Shown here: piece after piece, positions 25,561 to 33,846 of the stretch
Layout of the letters: every line of letters starts with the position of its first letter
Numbering within the stretch: position 1 is the stretch's first letter
NCBI RefSeq assembly: GCF_026340095.1
Contig: NZ_JAPEPO010000001.1
Location: 2,193,501 to 2,257,500 of the forward strand
DNA length: 64,000 bases
Source of the DNA: Streptomyces sp. NBC_01446
GTDB lineage: Bacteria > Actinomycetota > Actinomycetes > Streptomycetales > Streptomycetaceae
Reading direction: 5' to 3'
Translations under genes and position numbers: made by a program
The notes under the pieces: generated by a model
The model's input: the letters and a program-made list of their open reading frames with translations, nothing else
Told to the model about the DNA's origin: nothing
Database searches by the model: none

Positions 25561-26685
25561 CTAGCTCTTGGCCGCCGCGGTCTTGGACTTGGTGGCCTTG
25601 CTCGCGGGCGCGGGCACCGTCTTGGCCGCGTCCTCGGCGGGGGTGGCACCCGCCGCGTCGGCACCGGGCTCGGCCGTGGGCGCCTCCGGCTTCACACCGA
25701 CACCCAGCTTCTCCTTGATCTTCTTCTCGATCTCGTCGGCCAGGTCGGGGTTGTCCTTCAGGAAGTTGCGCGCGTTCTCCTTGCCCTGGCCGAGCTGGTC
25801 GCCCTCGTACGTGTACCAGGCGCCGGCCTTGCGCACGAAGCCGTTCTCCACACCCATGTCGATCAGGCCGCCCTCGCGGCTGATGCCGTGGCCGTAGAGG
25901 ATGTCGAACTCGGCCTGCTTGAAGGGCGGCGCGACCTTGTTCTTGACGACCTTGACGCGCGTGCGGTTACCGACCGCGTCGGTGCCGTCCTTCAGCGTCT
26001 CGATGCGGCGGATGTCGAGTCGCACCGAGGCGTAGAACTTCAGCGCGCGGCCACCGGTCGTCGTCTCCGGCGAGCCGAACATGACGCCGATCTTCTCGCG
26101 CAGCTGGTTGATGAAGATCGCGGTGGTCTTCGACTGGTTGAGCGCGCTGGTGATCTTCCGGAGCGCCTGGCTCATCAGACGGGCCTGCAGACCCACGTGC
26201 GAGTCGCCCATCTCGCCCTCGATCTCCGCTCGCGGCACCAGGGCGGCGACGGAGTCGATGACGATCAGGTCGAGCGCGCCGGAGCGGACCAGCATGTCGA
26301 CGATCTCGAGCGCCTGCTCACCGTTGTCCGGCTGGGACAGGATGAGGTTGTCGATGTCGACGCCGAGCTTCTTCGCGTACTCCGGGTCGAGGGCGTGCTC
26401 GGCGTCCACGAACGCCACGGCGCCGCCGGCCCGCTGCGCGTTGGCCACGGCGTGCAGCGTCAGGGTCGTCTTACCGGAGGACTCCGGCCCGTACACCTCC
26501 ACCACACGGCCGCGCGGCAGACCGCCGACACCGAGGGCCACGTCGAGTGCGGTCGACCCGGTGGGGATGACCTCGATGGGCTCATTCGGCCGCTCGCCCA
26601 TGCGCATCACTGCGCCCTTGCCGAATTGCCGTTCAATCTGTGCGAGCGCGGCGTCGAGCGCCTTCTCGCGGTCAGTTCCTGCCAT
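25561..26685 (-). CDS. recA: RecA recombinase
   Basis: A 374-residue RecA: Walker A GPESSGKT at residues 66-73, Walker [11 protein letters not shown], loop L1 [12 protein letters not shown], loop L2 [22 protein letters not shown], and a C-terminal Ala/Pro/Lys-rich tail of about 40 residues, usual in Streptomyces. It promotes homologous recombination and LexA self-cleavage. ATG at 26685 ([10 protein letters not shown]). Two damage-response elements lie upstream, at 26729-26751 and 26859-26870. Confidence 0.98.
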   Translation of the reverse strand: MAGTDREKALDAALAQIERQFGKGAVMRMGERPNEPIEVIPTGSTALDVALGVGGLPRGRVVEVYGPESSGKTTLTLHAVANAQRAGGAVAFVDAEHALDPEYAKKLGVDIDNLILSQPDNGEQALEIVDMLVRSGALDLIVIDSVAALVPRAEIEGEMGDSHVGLQARLMSQALRKITSALNQSKTTAIFINQLREKIGVMFGSPETTTGGRALKFYASVRLDIRRIETLKDGTDAVGNRTRVKVVKNKVAPPFKQAEFDILYGHGISREGGLIDMGVENGFVRKAGAWYTYEGDQLGQGKENARNFLKDNPDLADEIEKKIKEKLGVGVKPEAPTAEPGADAAGATPAEDAAKTVPAPASKATKSKTAAAKS

Positions 26686-26728
26686 GGGTTCCACCCGATT
26701 TGCTTGAGTCGATCGCTTCACGTCAAAG

Positions 26729-26751
26729 ACGCTAACGCCTGCCACTGACAA
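26729..26751 (-). promoter_or_regulatory. RecA-independent damage promoter (RecA-NDp, PafBC type) of recA
   Basis: Read on the minus strand: TTGTCAGTG, 8 bases, TAGCGT. This fits the mycobacterial/actinobacterial consensus TTGTCRGTG-N8-TANNNT, the promoter class activated by PafBC after DNA damage. It ends 44 bases before the recA start. Confidence 0.85.
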
Positions 26752-26858
26752 TCGGCCTCGACGCCCGTCCGCCTGTGGATAACTCGAGGCTCGCAGCCCT
26801 GCCACTCTCACCGAAATCCCCGAAAACACTGGGGAGAGAGCCGCCAGACACTCCATAA

Positions 26859-26870
26859 GAATGGATGTTC
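26859..26870 (-). promoter_or_regulatory. degenerate LexA (SOS) box upstream of recA
   Basis: GAATGGATGTTC matches the actinobacterial SOS box GAAC-N4-GTTC at all but one base of the half-sites. It lies about 175 bases before the recA start, upstream of the PafBC-type promoter, and could control a second, distal promoter. Confidence 0.55.
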
Positions 26871-26982
26871 GATTTTGGTGTCAAGCGCACCACGCACACC
26901 ACGCGCCCTGCGATGCGGGGCTCGTGGACTCTGACGTTCCCCGAGGCGACCCCGGGGCTCCCCGAGGCCTGGAGGTCCGTAG

Positions 26983-27501
26983 ATGCCCTTGCCCCTGTGC
27001 CGAAGGACCGCGGTGCTGTCCTTCCTCCTCATCCTCTCTCTGGCAGGGTGCGGGCGGGATACGAGCGGCTCCGGGAAGGCCTCGCGGACGGGCTGGTCTT
27101 CGGGGAGGCGCAGCGGACAGCGGGGGCAAGGTGACCGGGATCGGGCGGCCGCCCTTCCTGCCGGGCAGTACAGGCGAGGTCGCTGAGGCAGACCGCCGAC
27201 AGGAACCGGTGCTGCACGAGCTCGAGCGGGTGCCCGGCACTCGGCAGGTCTGGGGCGTCGGGAACATCAGCGCGGGCGGGTCTGGGGCGTCGGGAACATC
27301 AGCGCGGGCGGGTCTGGGGCGTCGGGAACATCAGCGCGGGCGGGTCTGGGGCGTCGGGAACATCAGCGCGGGCGGGTCTGGGGCGTCGGGAACATCAGCG
27401 CGGGCGGGGCCGGCGCGGAGAACTTCTTCCACGGTGTGACGGGCGACTCGGCTCGCACTGAGAGCCCGGCCTCCCCGGCCTCCACCCGGCAGCCTTCTTG
27501 A
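26983..27501 (+). pseudogene. disrupted lipoprotein-like gene
   Basis: GGAGGT and the ATG at 26983 start a convincing lipoprotein signal (RRTAVLSFLLILSLAGC), but this frame stops at 27186 after an Arg-rich, non-protein-like stretch. Neighbouring frames look coding: YERLREGLADGLVFGEAQRT ends at 27134, and GKVTGIGRPPFLPGSTG runs through VWGVGNIS into the 32-bp array. Beyond the array, AENFFHGVTGDSARTES ends with TGA at 27499. Shifts fall near G-runs (around 27050 and 27119-27123). With one repeat copy instead of five, the second and last parts join in one frame. It may be a decayed gene, or contain sequencing errors. I do not recognise the family. Confidence 0.45.
27247..27406. repeat. five exact 32-bp tandem repeats
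   Basis: The unit begins GGTCTGGGGCGTCGGGAACA and ends TCAGCGCGGGCG; copies start at 27247, 27279, 27311, 27343 and 27375. They are identical (the first differs only at its edge). The unit is not a multiple of three, so each extra copy rotates the reading frame. There are no spacers, so this is not a CRISPR array. Confidence 0.95.
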
Positions 27502-27648
27502 GCCCGGCCCGGCACCCCTACGCAGCCCGGCCCATCACCGGCAGCCCCGCGGATACCTGCCTGCCGCCCGCGACTACTCCCCCCGGCGTACGAGCGGTGC
27601 CTTCGGCCGGGGGACGACGGCACGGCCCCCGATCGCGAGGCTTGCGCC

Positions 27649-28491
27649 ATGGAGAACGCGCAGAACCACCGCCCGGTGATCCCGCAGGGCCGGCTCCCGG
27701 AGCACCCGCGGGACCGCCGCCCCCTGACCGGCGCGGTACGCGACCTGTGGCGCGCCGCCCTCCCCTCCGAGCGCCTCTGCTACGCCACCGGCGCAGTTCT
27801 GACCTTCTCCGGCCTCGCCCATCTGCTGGTCTTCGCGGTCGACGGAGGGCCGTGGGACGGACCTGTCTCGTGGCGCAAGCCGGTCACGTTCGGGGTTTCC
27901 TTCGGCCTGACGCTGATCGCGCTCACCTGGGTGACGTCGTATCTGCGGATCGGCGCCCGCACCAGGAACGTCCTGCTCGTCGTGTTCGCCGCCGACTGTG
28001 TCCTGGAAGTCGGCGGGATCACCCTCCAGGCATGGCGGCGGGTGCCGTCGCATCTCAACATGGAGTCCGGCTTCGACACCGCCGTGTCCATGTCCCTCGC
28101 GGTGGGCGGCGGGATCCTGGTCGTGCTGCTCTCCGTGTTCGCGGTCGCCTCGTTCCGGCGCCGGCCGTCGGGGCCCACGGGGATGCCGCTCGCACTGCGG
28201 TCCGGGTTCGCGATTCTGCTCGTCGCGCTGGCGTCCGGCGCCGCGATGATCGCGCGCGGGGTGATCCTCACCAAGACCGGCCGCCAGGAGGCGGCCTACC
28301 ACTCGACCGCGCCCCTCAAGCCGCTGCACGGCGTCAGCCTGCACGCCGTACTCGTCCTGCCCGCACTGGCCTGGCTGATGTCCCGTACGGCATGGAGCGA
28401 GAGGACCAGGAACGGCGTGATGCGCGGTGCGGTCGCCTGCTACGCGGCCGCGGTCGCCGCCGCCGCGGTCTGGGCGGCGATCACCTACTGA
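27649..28491 (+). CDS. polytopic membrane protein, unknown function
   Basis: A 280-residue protein with about seven hydrophobic segments (for example LCYATGAVLTFSGLAHLLVF, VTFGVSFGLTLIALTWVTSYL, ILVVLLSVFAVASF, LHAVLVLPALAWLM). Loops between segments 2 and 4 carry WRKPVTFG and RVPSHLNMESGFDT, which look conserved. I do not recognise a named family. It converges on the AI-2E family gene, 21 bases between stops. The 150-base stretch before it (27502-27648) shows no feature beyond GC-rich sequence. Confidence 0.75.
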   Translation: MENAQNHRPVIPQGRLPEHPRDRRPLTGAVRDLWRAALPSERLCYATGAVLTFSGLAHLLVFAVDGGPWDGPVSWRKPVTFGVSFGLTLIALTWVTSYLRIGARTRNVLLVVFAADCVLEVGGITLQAWRRVPSHLNMESGFDTAVSMSLAVGGGILVVLLSVFAVASFRRRPSGPTGMPLALRSGFAILLVALASGAAMIARGVILTKTGRQEAAYHSTAPLKPLHGVSLHAVLVLPALAWLMSRTAWSERTRNGVMRGAVACYAAAVAAAAVWAAITY

Positions 28492-28512
28492 GCGCCCTCT
28501 GTCGGTAGCCGT

Positions 28513-29805
28513 CTACCGGGAGCCGTCCCGCGTATCGTCCCCGTCCGATTCCGGCCCCGGCACCACTTCGGCCCGCGGATCGTCCGGCCTGCGCAGGGCG
28601 GCCCGCATGCGCCCGAGGAGTGACGAACCGGATCTGCTGCGGTGGCCGTGTACCCGCGGGTCGTCCGTGACGTCGTAGCGCTTCACGTACGCCCCGAGGA
28701 AGGCCTGCAGCGTCGCCACCGCGGGGATGGCGATCAGCGCGCCGACCGCGCCGAGGAGCGCCGTGCCCGCGATGACGGAGCCGAAGGCGACCGCTGGGTG
28801 GATGTCCACGGTCTTCGCCGTCAGCTTGGGCTGGAGCACATAGTTCTCGAACTGCTGGTAGACGACCACGAAGATCAGTACCCACAGCGCGTACCAGGGG
28901 TCGACGGTGAAGGCGATCAGCATCGGCAGGGCGCCCGCCAGATACGTGCCGATGGTCGGGATGAACTGGGACACCAGGCCGACCCAGACGGCGAGCACGG
29001 GCGCATAGGGCACGCCCAGGGCCTCGAGCAGGACGTAGTGCGCGATCCCGGAGATCAGTGCCATCAGCCCGCGCGAGTAGAGATAGCCGCCGGTCTTGTC
29101 GACCGCGATCTCCCAGGCGCGCAGCACCTCCGCCTGCTTGGCGGGCGGCAGCACCGAGCACAGCGCGCGCCGGAGCCGGGGGCCGTCGGCGGCGAAGTAG
29201 AACGAGAACAGCAGTATCGTCAGCAGCCGGAACAGGCCTCCGAGGACCTGCCCCGACACGTCAAGGACGCCGCTCGCGCTGTTCTGCACGTACTTCTGGA
29301 GCCAGTCGGAGTGGAGCAGGCTGTCCTGGACGGCGACCCTGCTGAGGTCCGTGTGGAACGTCTGGTTGATCCAGTTGATCACCGAGTCGAGGTACTCGGG
29401 AAAGTCCTCGACCATGCTGACGATCTGGCCCGCGAGCATCGAGCTGAGCAGGACCACGAAACCCGCGCCGGCGACCATGACGCCCAGGAAGACGACCCCG
29501 GTGGCCATCCCCCGGCGCATGCCACGCCCGGCCATCCAGCTGACGGCAGGCTCCACGGCGAGCGCCAGGAAGAACGCGATCAATACGTTGATCAACAGCC
29601 CGGTGAGCTGGTGGAACGCCCAACTGCCCAGCTGGAAACAGGCGATGAGGGCCAGGGCGAGCACCATGGCACGCGGCAGCCAGCCCGGCATCCGCGCACG
29701 CGCACTCGCGACCCCACCCCCACGGGGCGTCCGGCCGGGCGGAGAGGCGTCGGATGCCGCCTGCAAGGTCTCGTCTGTGGGTGCCACGGAACCAGTCTCG
29801 CCCAC
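28513..29805 (-). CDS. AI-2E/PerM family transporter
   Basis: A 430-residue membrane protein of the AI-2 exporter superfamily: a paired N-terminal helix region (MVLALALIACFQLGSWAFHQLTG, LINVLIAFFLALAVEPAVSWM), a long amphipathic middle domain, and the family-typical VWVGLVSQFIPTIGTYLAG and VVYQQFENYVLQPKLTAKTVDIHP motifs. The Arg/Asp-rich C-terminus is cytoplasmic. Members export diverse solutes or ions; AI-2 itself is not implied. The start could also be the GTG seven codons downstream (VAPTDETLQ). Confidence 0.9.
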   Translation of the reverse strand: MGETGSVAPTDETLQAASDASPPGRTPRGGGVASARARMPGWLPRAMVLALALIACFQLGSWAFHQLTGLLINVLIAFFLALAVEPAVSWMAGRGMRRGMATGVVFLGVMVAGAGFVVLLSSMLAGQIVSMVEDFPEYLDSVINWINQTFHTDLSRVAVQDSLLHSDWLQKYVQNSASGVLDVSGQVLGGLFRLLTILLFSFYFAADGPRLRRALCSVLPPAKQAEVLRAWEIAVDKTGGYLYSRGLMALISGIAHYVLLEALGVPYAPVLAVWVGLVSQFIPTIGTYLAGALPMLIAFTVDPWYALWVLIFVVVYQQFENYVLQPKLTAKTVDIHPAVAFGSVIAGTALLGAVGALIAIPAVATLQAFLGAYVKRYDVTDDPRVHGHRSRSGSSLLGRMRAALRRPDDPRAEVVPGPESDGDDTRDGSR

Positions 29806-29846
29806 ACCAACGACAGCCGGTCACCGCCCCCGCTCGTTCGAGCAGG

Positions 29847-30041
29847 TCAGCGGTTCTCCGACGGAACATTCATCGTGCCGCACACCGCACGCCACACGTC
29901 CTTCGCCTCCCAGCCGGCGTCGAGCGCCTCGTGCACGGTGCGCCCACCGAGTTCCGTCATCACATGATCACGCGCGAATGTGTCGGCGTAGCCAGGACCG
30001 AAGTGATCCGCCATCCGCTGCCAGAAGACCGTCAACCGCAT
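29847..30041 (-). CDS. DUF3046 protein
   Basis: A 64-residue protein, MRLTVFWQRMADHFG and then HVMTELGGRTVHEAL and VWRAVCGTMNVP, matching the small actinobacterial DUF3046 family often found near recA-recX. Function unknown; possibly helical with no membrane segment. It is divergent from the gene at 30121. Confidence 0.88.
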   Translation of the reverse strand: MRLTVFWQRMADHFGPGYADTFARDHVMTELGGRTVHEALDAGWEAKDVWRAVCGTMNVPSENR

Positions 30042-30120
30042 GACACCAGTATCCCGCCCCTGAGAGTGCAGCCCGGCACGGAAGGCTCACCGAGAACGCT
30101 TTCCGTCCTACGGTCGGTGC

Positions 30121-31074
30121 ATGGCCGAAAACGGAGCATCCCCACTCCCTCAGACCAGCTCGGCGCCCTCCCCGCTCTCCCGTGCCGAGCACTTCGTCTG
30201 GCTGACCGCGCGCGTCCTGGAACAGCGACGCTTCGCCTACCACTTCCTCGGCGCGGGCCGGGCGGGCGCAGACGCCGTCGAGACCGCCCTCTCCGCCTAC
30301 CGCAACGAGGACGAGGGCTACGGCCACGCCCTCGAACCCGATCTCCGCGGCCCGGTGAGCCAGCCCCTGCACACCGGGCAGGCGCTGCGCGTCCTCGACT
30401 CGATCGGCCGCTGCAGCGGCCAGCGGGTGGAGCGCGTGTGCCGCTACCTGACGTCCGTGTCGACCGCCGAGGGCGCTCTCCCGGCGATCCATCCCAGCCA
30501 GCGTGGCTACCCGTGCGCGCCCTTCGTGCCGGTGGTGGACGACCCGCCGAGCGAACTGCTCGCCACGGGCCCCGTGGTCGGCCTGCTGCACCGCAACCAG
30601 GTGTGGCACGCGTGGCTGTTCCGGGCGACCGACTTCTGCTGGGCCGCGGTCGAGACCCTGAAGAAGTCCCATCCCTACGAGATCGAGGCGGCCGTGGCCT
30701 TCCTGGACGGCGCCCCCGACCGCCCGCGCGCGGAGGCGGCCGCCGACCGGCTCGGCCGGCTCGTGCGCGAGCAGCGGCTTGCGCTGCTCGATCCCGGGCG
30801 GCCGGAGGCGTACCCCGTAGCGCCCGGGTACGCGCCGGGTGAGCACCACCTTCCGCACGACTACGCGAAGGCTCCGGAGTCGCTGGCGCGCGCGTGGTTC
30901 ACGGATGAGGAGATGGCACGCTCGCTGGACTTCCTCGCGGGCGAGCAGCAGGACGACGGCGGGTGGCCGATCCGCTGGCGCCAGTGGGCTCCGGTGGTCG
31001 AGCTGGAGGCGCGCCCCATGGTGACGGTCGAGGCGCTGCGCACGCTGCGGGCGTATGGGCGGCCGATCGTCTGA
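30121..31074 (+). CDS. alpha/alpha-toroid (terpene cyclase/prenyltransferase-fold) protein
   Basis: A 317-residue protein with helical repeats resembling the prenyltransferase/squalene-cyclase toroid: HFVWLTARVLEQRRFAYHF, DEGYGHALEPDLRGPVSQPLHTGQAL, and a QW-like motif in GEQQDDGGWPIRW. No DDxD-type catalytic motif is obvious, so an enzyme activity is not claimed. A TACGGT element 6 bases before the ATG would make the transcript leaderless, which may explain the lack of a ribosome site. Confidence 0.7.
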   Translation: MAENGASPLPQTSSAPSPLSRAEHFVWLTARVLEQRRFAYHFLGAGRAGADAVETALSAYRNEDEGYGHALEPDLRGPVSQPLHTGQALRVLDSIGRCSGQRVERVCRYLTSVSTAEGALPAIHPSQRGYPCAPFVPVVDDPPSELLATGPVVGLLHRNQVWHAWLFRATDFCWAAVETLKKSHPYEIEAAVAFLDGAPDRPRAEAAADRLGRLVREQRLALLDPGRPEAYPVAPGYAPGEHHLPHDYAKAPESLARAWFTDEEMARSLDFLAGEQQDDGGWPIRWRQWAPVVELEARPMVTVEALRTLRAYGRPIV

Positions 31075-31093
31075 CGCCTTCGTGGGCGGCGCC

Positions 31094-32278
31094 TCAGGAA
31101 GCGTCGACCGCGTCCCTCAGTAGAAGTGCGGCGATGGCGAGTGCCGTCCCGCGCGGAGCCGCCAGGTCGATGCCCGTCTGCTCGCCGATGCGGGCGAGCC
31201 GGTTGTCGACCGTGTTGGGGTGCAGACCGAGCGCGGCGGCTGTCGCCCTGCGGTCCTGTTGGTGAGCGAGATGGGTGCGCAGGGTCTCCAGGAGTTCGGG
31301 CCGGCCGGCCACGGGGTCCAGGAGGGCCGCTATCCGGTGACTCGTCTCGCTGGGGCGGGACAGGTGGTACTCCAGGAGCACGTCGTCCAGGCGGTGCAGC
31401 CCGGCCGGGATGCCGCACGCGCGCGTGATGCGCAGGATCTCGGTGGCGGTGCGGGCCGCTGCGGTCACCTCCTCGGGGCCGGCCGTCCGCACGGCGGCCA
31501 CCCGGACCTCGAACCCGCCGGCCTTGGCGAGACGGCCGGCCAGGTCGTCCGGGGCCGGGCAGTCCTTGGGCACGATGACCCGCCCGCCGTCGGCCTCCAG
31601 GAGCGCGAGCACCTCCACTCCGAAGGTGTGGTCCAGGGCGGTCTGCAGCCGCCGCAGCCTGCGCCGCACGGCGACCGGTCCCTCGGCGGGATCCGCGTCG
31701 AGGCCGAGGGCCAGTACGAGAGCGGGCCCTTCGAGGCCGAGCTGGTCCAAAAGGACGTGCCCCGGCGGGACCATCCCGTCGAGCAGGCCTCGCACCAGGG
31801 AGCGGACCTGGGCCCGCTGCTCGGCCTCCAGGGCGGAGCGCTCGTCGAGATACGTCTCGGCCACGGCGCCCACGATCCCCGGGTGCGACTGCAGCAGGAC
31901 GTCGACGAGCTCGACCAGCGCGCCTTCCTCTCCGGGGCCCGCGACGTCGCGCAAGGCCTGCCACAGGGCGTACAGGCCATGCGCGTAGGTGCGCAGAAGG
32001 AGGTGCAGCGGCATGCCCTCCTCGGCCCGCTGAGCGGCGCGCTCGCGGAACAGCCGGTTACTGCCGGGCTGTACCAGGTCCGGCTCGCTGACACGTCGCA
32101 GGAAGAGCCGTACGCCGTGCCGGACGGTCGCGGCGACCTCCAAGTCCTTCACGTCATCCGGGAGTTCGGCGTATCCGGGCAGTTGCTCGAACGCCTCGCG
32201 AGCCATGCGGCGGGCGAGTTCGTTGACTCTCGGTTCGCAGCGCGCGGCCAGGGAGCGGGCTTCGGGCGACAGGGCCAC
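31094..32278 (-). CDS. PucR/CdaR-type transcriptional regulator
   Basis: About 394 residues from the GTG at 32278 (VALSPEARSLAARC); GGAGGA precedes it, and a GTG 12 codons further up is possible. An N-terminal helical sensor region (VNELARRMAREAFEQLPGYA) is followed by a GGDEF-like middle domain (LALGLDADPAEGPVAVRRRL). The C-terminal PucR helix-turn-helix reads HLAHQQDRRATAAALGLHPN and TVDNRLARIGEQTG. It is divergent from the sulfatase-like gene, with a palindrome between them, and is the likely regulator of that pair. Confidence 0.88.
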   Translation of the reverse strand: MALSPEARSLAARCEPRVNELARRMAREAFEQLPGYAELPDDVKDLEVAATVRHGVRLFLRRVSEPDLVQPGSNRLFRERAAQRAEEGMPLHLLLRTYAHGLYALWQALRDVAGPGEEGALVELVDVLLQSHPGIVGAVAETYLDERSALEAEQRAQVRSLVRGLLDGMVPPGHVLLDQLGLEGPALVLALGLDADPAEGPVAVRRRLRRLQTALDHTFGVEVLALLEADGGRVIVPKDCPAPDDLAGRLAKAGGFEVRVAAVRTAGPEEVTAAARTATEILRITRACGIPAGLHRLDDVLLEYHLSRPSETSHRIAALLDPVAGRPELLETLRTHLAHQQDRRATAAALGLHPNTVDNRLARIGEQTGIDLAAPRGTALAIAALLLRDAVDAS

Positions 32279-32320
32279 TGTTCCTCCATTCCCCCATGGA
32301 CATGGACGGGGCACTGCGTT

Positions 32321-32361
32321 TGTGACGCGTCACATTACCTACGGGCGGGACGTGTGACGCG
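32321..32361. promoter_or_regulatory. palindrome plus half-site between pucR-like and sulfatase-like genes
   Basis: TGTGACGCGTCACA at 32321-32334 is a perfect 14-bp palindrome. A half-site TGTGACGCG recurs at 32353-32361, about three helical turns away. Their place in the 164-base divergent promoter region fits an operator set for the PucR-type protein. Confidence 0.6.
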
Positions 32362-32442
32362 AGGCGGTGTTCGATCTCACATCGGGGGCCGAAACTCGTG
32401 GCCGGTGGCGATCGACCGCACTGCACACGAGGAGCCGAGGAC

Positions 32443-33846
32443 ATGACCGGACACAAAGAGCAGGACCACGCCCAGCACTCCGCGTACGGCCCGTACAGCG
32501 ACTACATCGACCGGGTCTGGCAGGGCACCGAGACGCTGCTGCCCCATCTGACGGGCACGTACTCCGGGAGCGAACTGGTGCGCCTGCGTGACCGCGTGGG
32601 CTTCTTCCCGGCGTTCGCCAACGTGGCCGCCTTCGACACGGGCGACGGCGTGGTCCTCGTCGACTCGGGCGACTTCCGTACGGCGGCCCACCTGCACGAG
32701 GCGGTTTCCGGGTTCGGTGCGGGGCCGGTGCGCTCCGTGGTGTACACGCACGGTCACGTGGACCACGTCTTCGGAGTGGCCCCCTTCGATCAAGAGGCCG
32801 ACAAGAGCGGCGGCCCGCGCCCCGAGGTGATCGCCCACGAGGCCGTCCCCGCCCGGTTCGACCGCTACATCAGGACGGCGGGTTACAACTCCTGGATCAA
32901 TCGTCGGCAGTTCGGAGTGCCCTCCCTGGAGTGGCCCACCACGTACCGCTATCCCGACGTCGTCTACAGGGACCGTCTGACCGTGCGGCGCGGGGAGCTG
33001 ACGTTCGAGCTCGTGCACGCGCGCGGGGAGACCGACGACCACACCTACGTGTGGATCCCCGAACTCAGGACGCTGTGCACGGGCGACCTGTTCATCTGGA
33101 ACACGCCGAACGCGGGCAACCCCCAGAAGGTGCAGCGCTATCCGGAGGACTGGGCGCGCGCTCTGCGCGCGATGCAGGAGCTCGGCGCCGAACTCCTGCT
33201 GCCTGGACACGGCGTTCCCGTCGTCGGCTCCCGCCGCGTGTACCAGGCCCTCGACGACACCGCGCGCCTCCTGGAGTCGCTGTGCGAGCAGACCAGGGAG
33301 CTGATGAACGCGGGCCACCGCCTCGACGCGGTCATCCACGGGGTGAAGGTCCCCGAGGAGCTGCTGGCGAAGCCGTACCTCCACCCGGCCTACGACGAGC
33401 CGGAGTTCGTCGTACGCAACCTGTGGCGCCTGTGGGGCGGCTGGTACGACCAGAACCCCGCGCACCTCAAGCCCGCCCCGGAGGCGGACGTCGCGGCCGA
33501 GTTCGCACGCGCCGCGGGTGGCGCGTCCGCGCTGGCGCTCCGCGCCTCCGAGCTGCTCGCCGCCGGGGAGCTGCGCCTCGCCTCGCATCTGGCGGAGACC
33601 GCGGCCCTCGCGGCGCCCGCCGACCAGGAGGTGGCACGTGTGCGTGCCGATGTGTTCGCACGACGTGCCCTCCAGGAGACGTCGACCATGGCGCGCGGTG
33701 TCTTCCACTGGGCCGCCGCCGAATCGGCAGCCGTGGCCGCCGGCACGGACGTGCAGACGGAGTTGACGCGTTCCCCGGAGGGACGCAGGCGGGCCGAAGG
33801 GGCGATCAGCGTCGGTGTGGTCGACGACGAAGACGGCTGCTGCTGA
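32443..33846 (+). CDS. alkyl sulfatase-like metallo-hydrolase
   Basis: A 467-residue MBL-fold protein. The metal motif is HGHVDH in VVYTHGHVDHVFGV. Then come RGETDDHTYVWIPELRTLCTGD (second metal region) and ELLLPGHGVPVVG. Residues about 270-430 match the helical dimerisation domain of SdsA1/BDS1-type alkyl sulfatases (LYQALDDTA-like YQALDDTARLLES, HPAYDEPEFVVRNLWRLWGGWYDQNP). The C-terminal sterol-carrier domain of full-length SdsA1 is absent. No signal peptide. Expected activity: cleavage of sulfate or related esters; the substrate is uncertain. GAGGAG lies 9 bases before the ATG. Confidence 0.85.
   Translation: MTGHKEQDHAQHSAYGPYSDYIDRVWQGTETLLPHLTGTYSGSELVRLRDRVGFFPAFANVAAFDTGDGVVLVDSGDFRTAAHLHEAVSGFGAGPVRSVVYTHGHVDHVFGVAPFDQEADKSGGPRPEVIAHEAVPARFDRYIRTAGYNSWINRRQFGVPSLEWPTTYRYPDVVYRDRLTVRRGELTFELVHARGETDDHTYVWIPELRTLCTGDLFIWNTPNAGNPQKVQRYPEDWARALRAMQELGAELLLPGHGVPVVGSRRVYQALDDTARLLESLCEQTRELMNAGHRLDAVIHGVKVPEELLAKPYLHPAYDEPEFVVRNLWRLWGGWYDQNPAHLKPAPEADVAAEFARAAGGASALALRASELLAAGELRLASHLAETAALAAPADQEVARVRADVFARRALQETSTMARGVFHWAAAESAAVAAGTDVQTELTRSPEGRRRAEGAISVGVVDDEDGCC

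Noticed and set aside
24421..26748. A 775-codon plus-strand frame covering recX and recA
   Set aside because: Antisense of two well-defined genes and of a repeat array; no domain visible.
27247..27406. CRISPR array
   Set aside because: The 32-bp copies are directly adjacent with no spacers, and there are no cas genes.
29351..30043. Plus-strand ORF opposite the AI-2E and DUF3046 genes
   Set aside because: Shadow frame with Pro/Arg/Ser-rich content and no motif.
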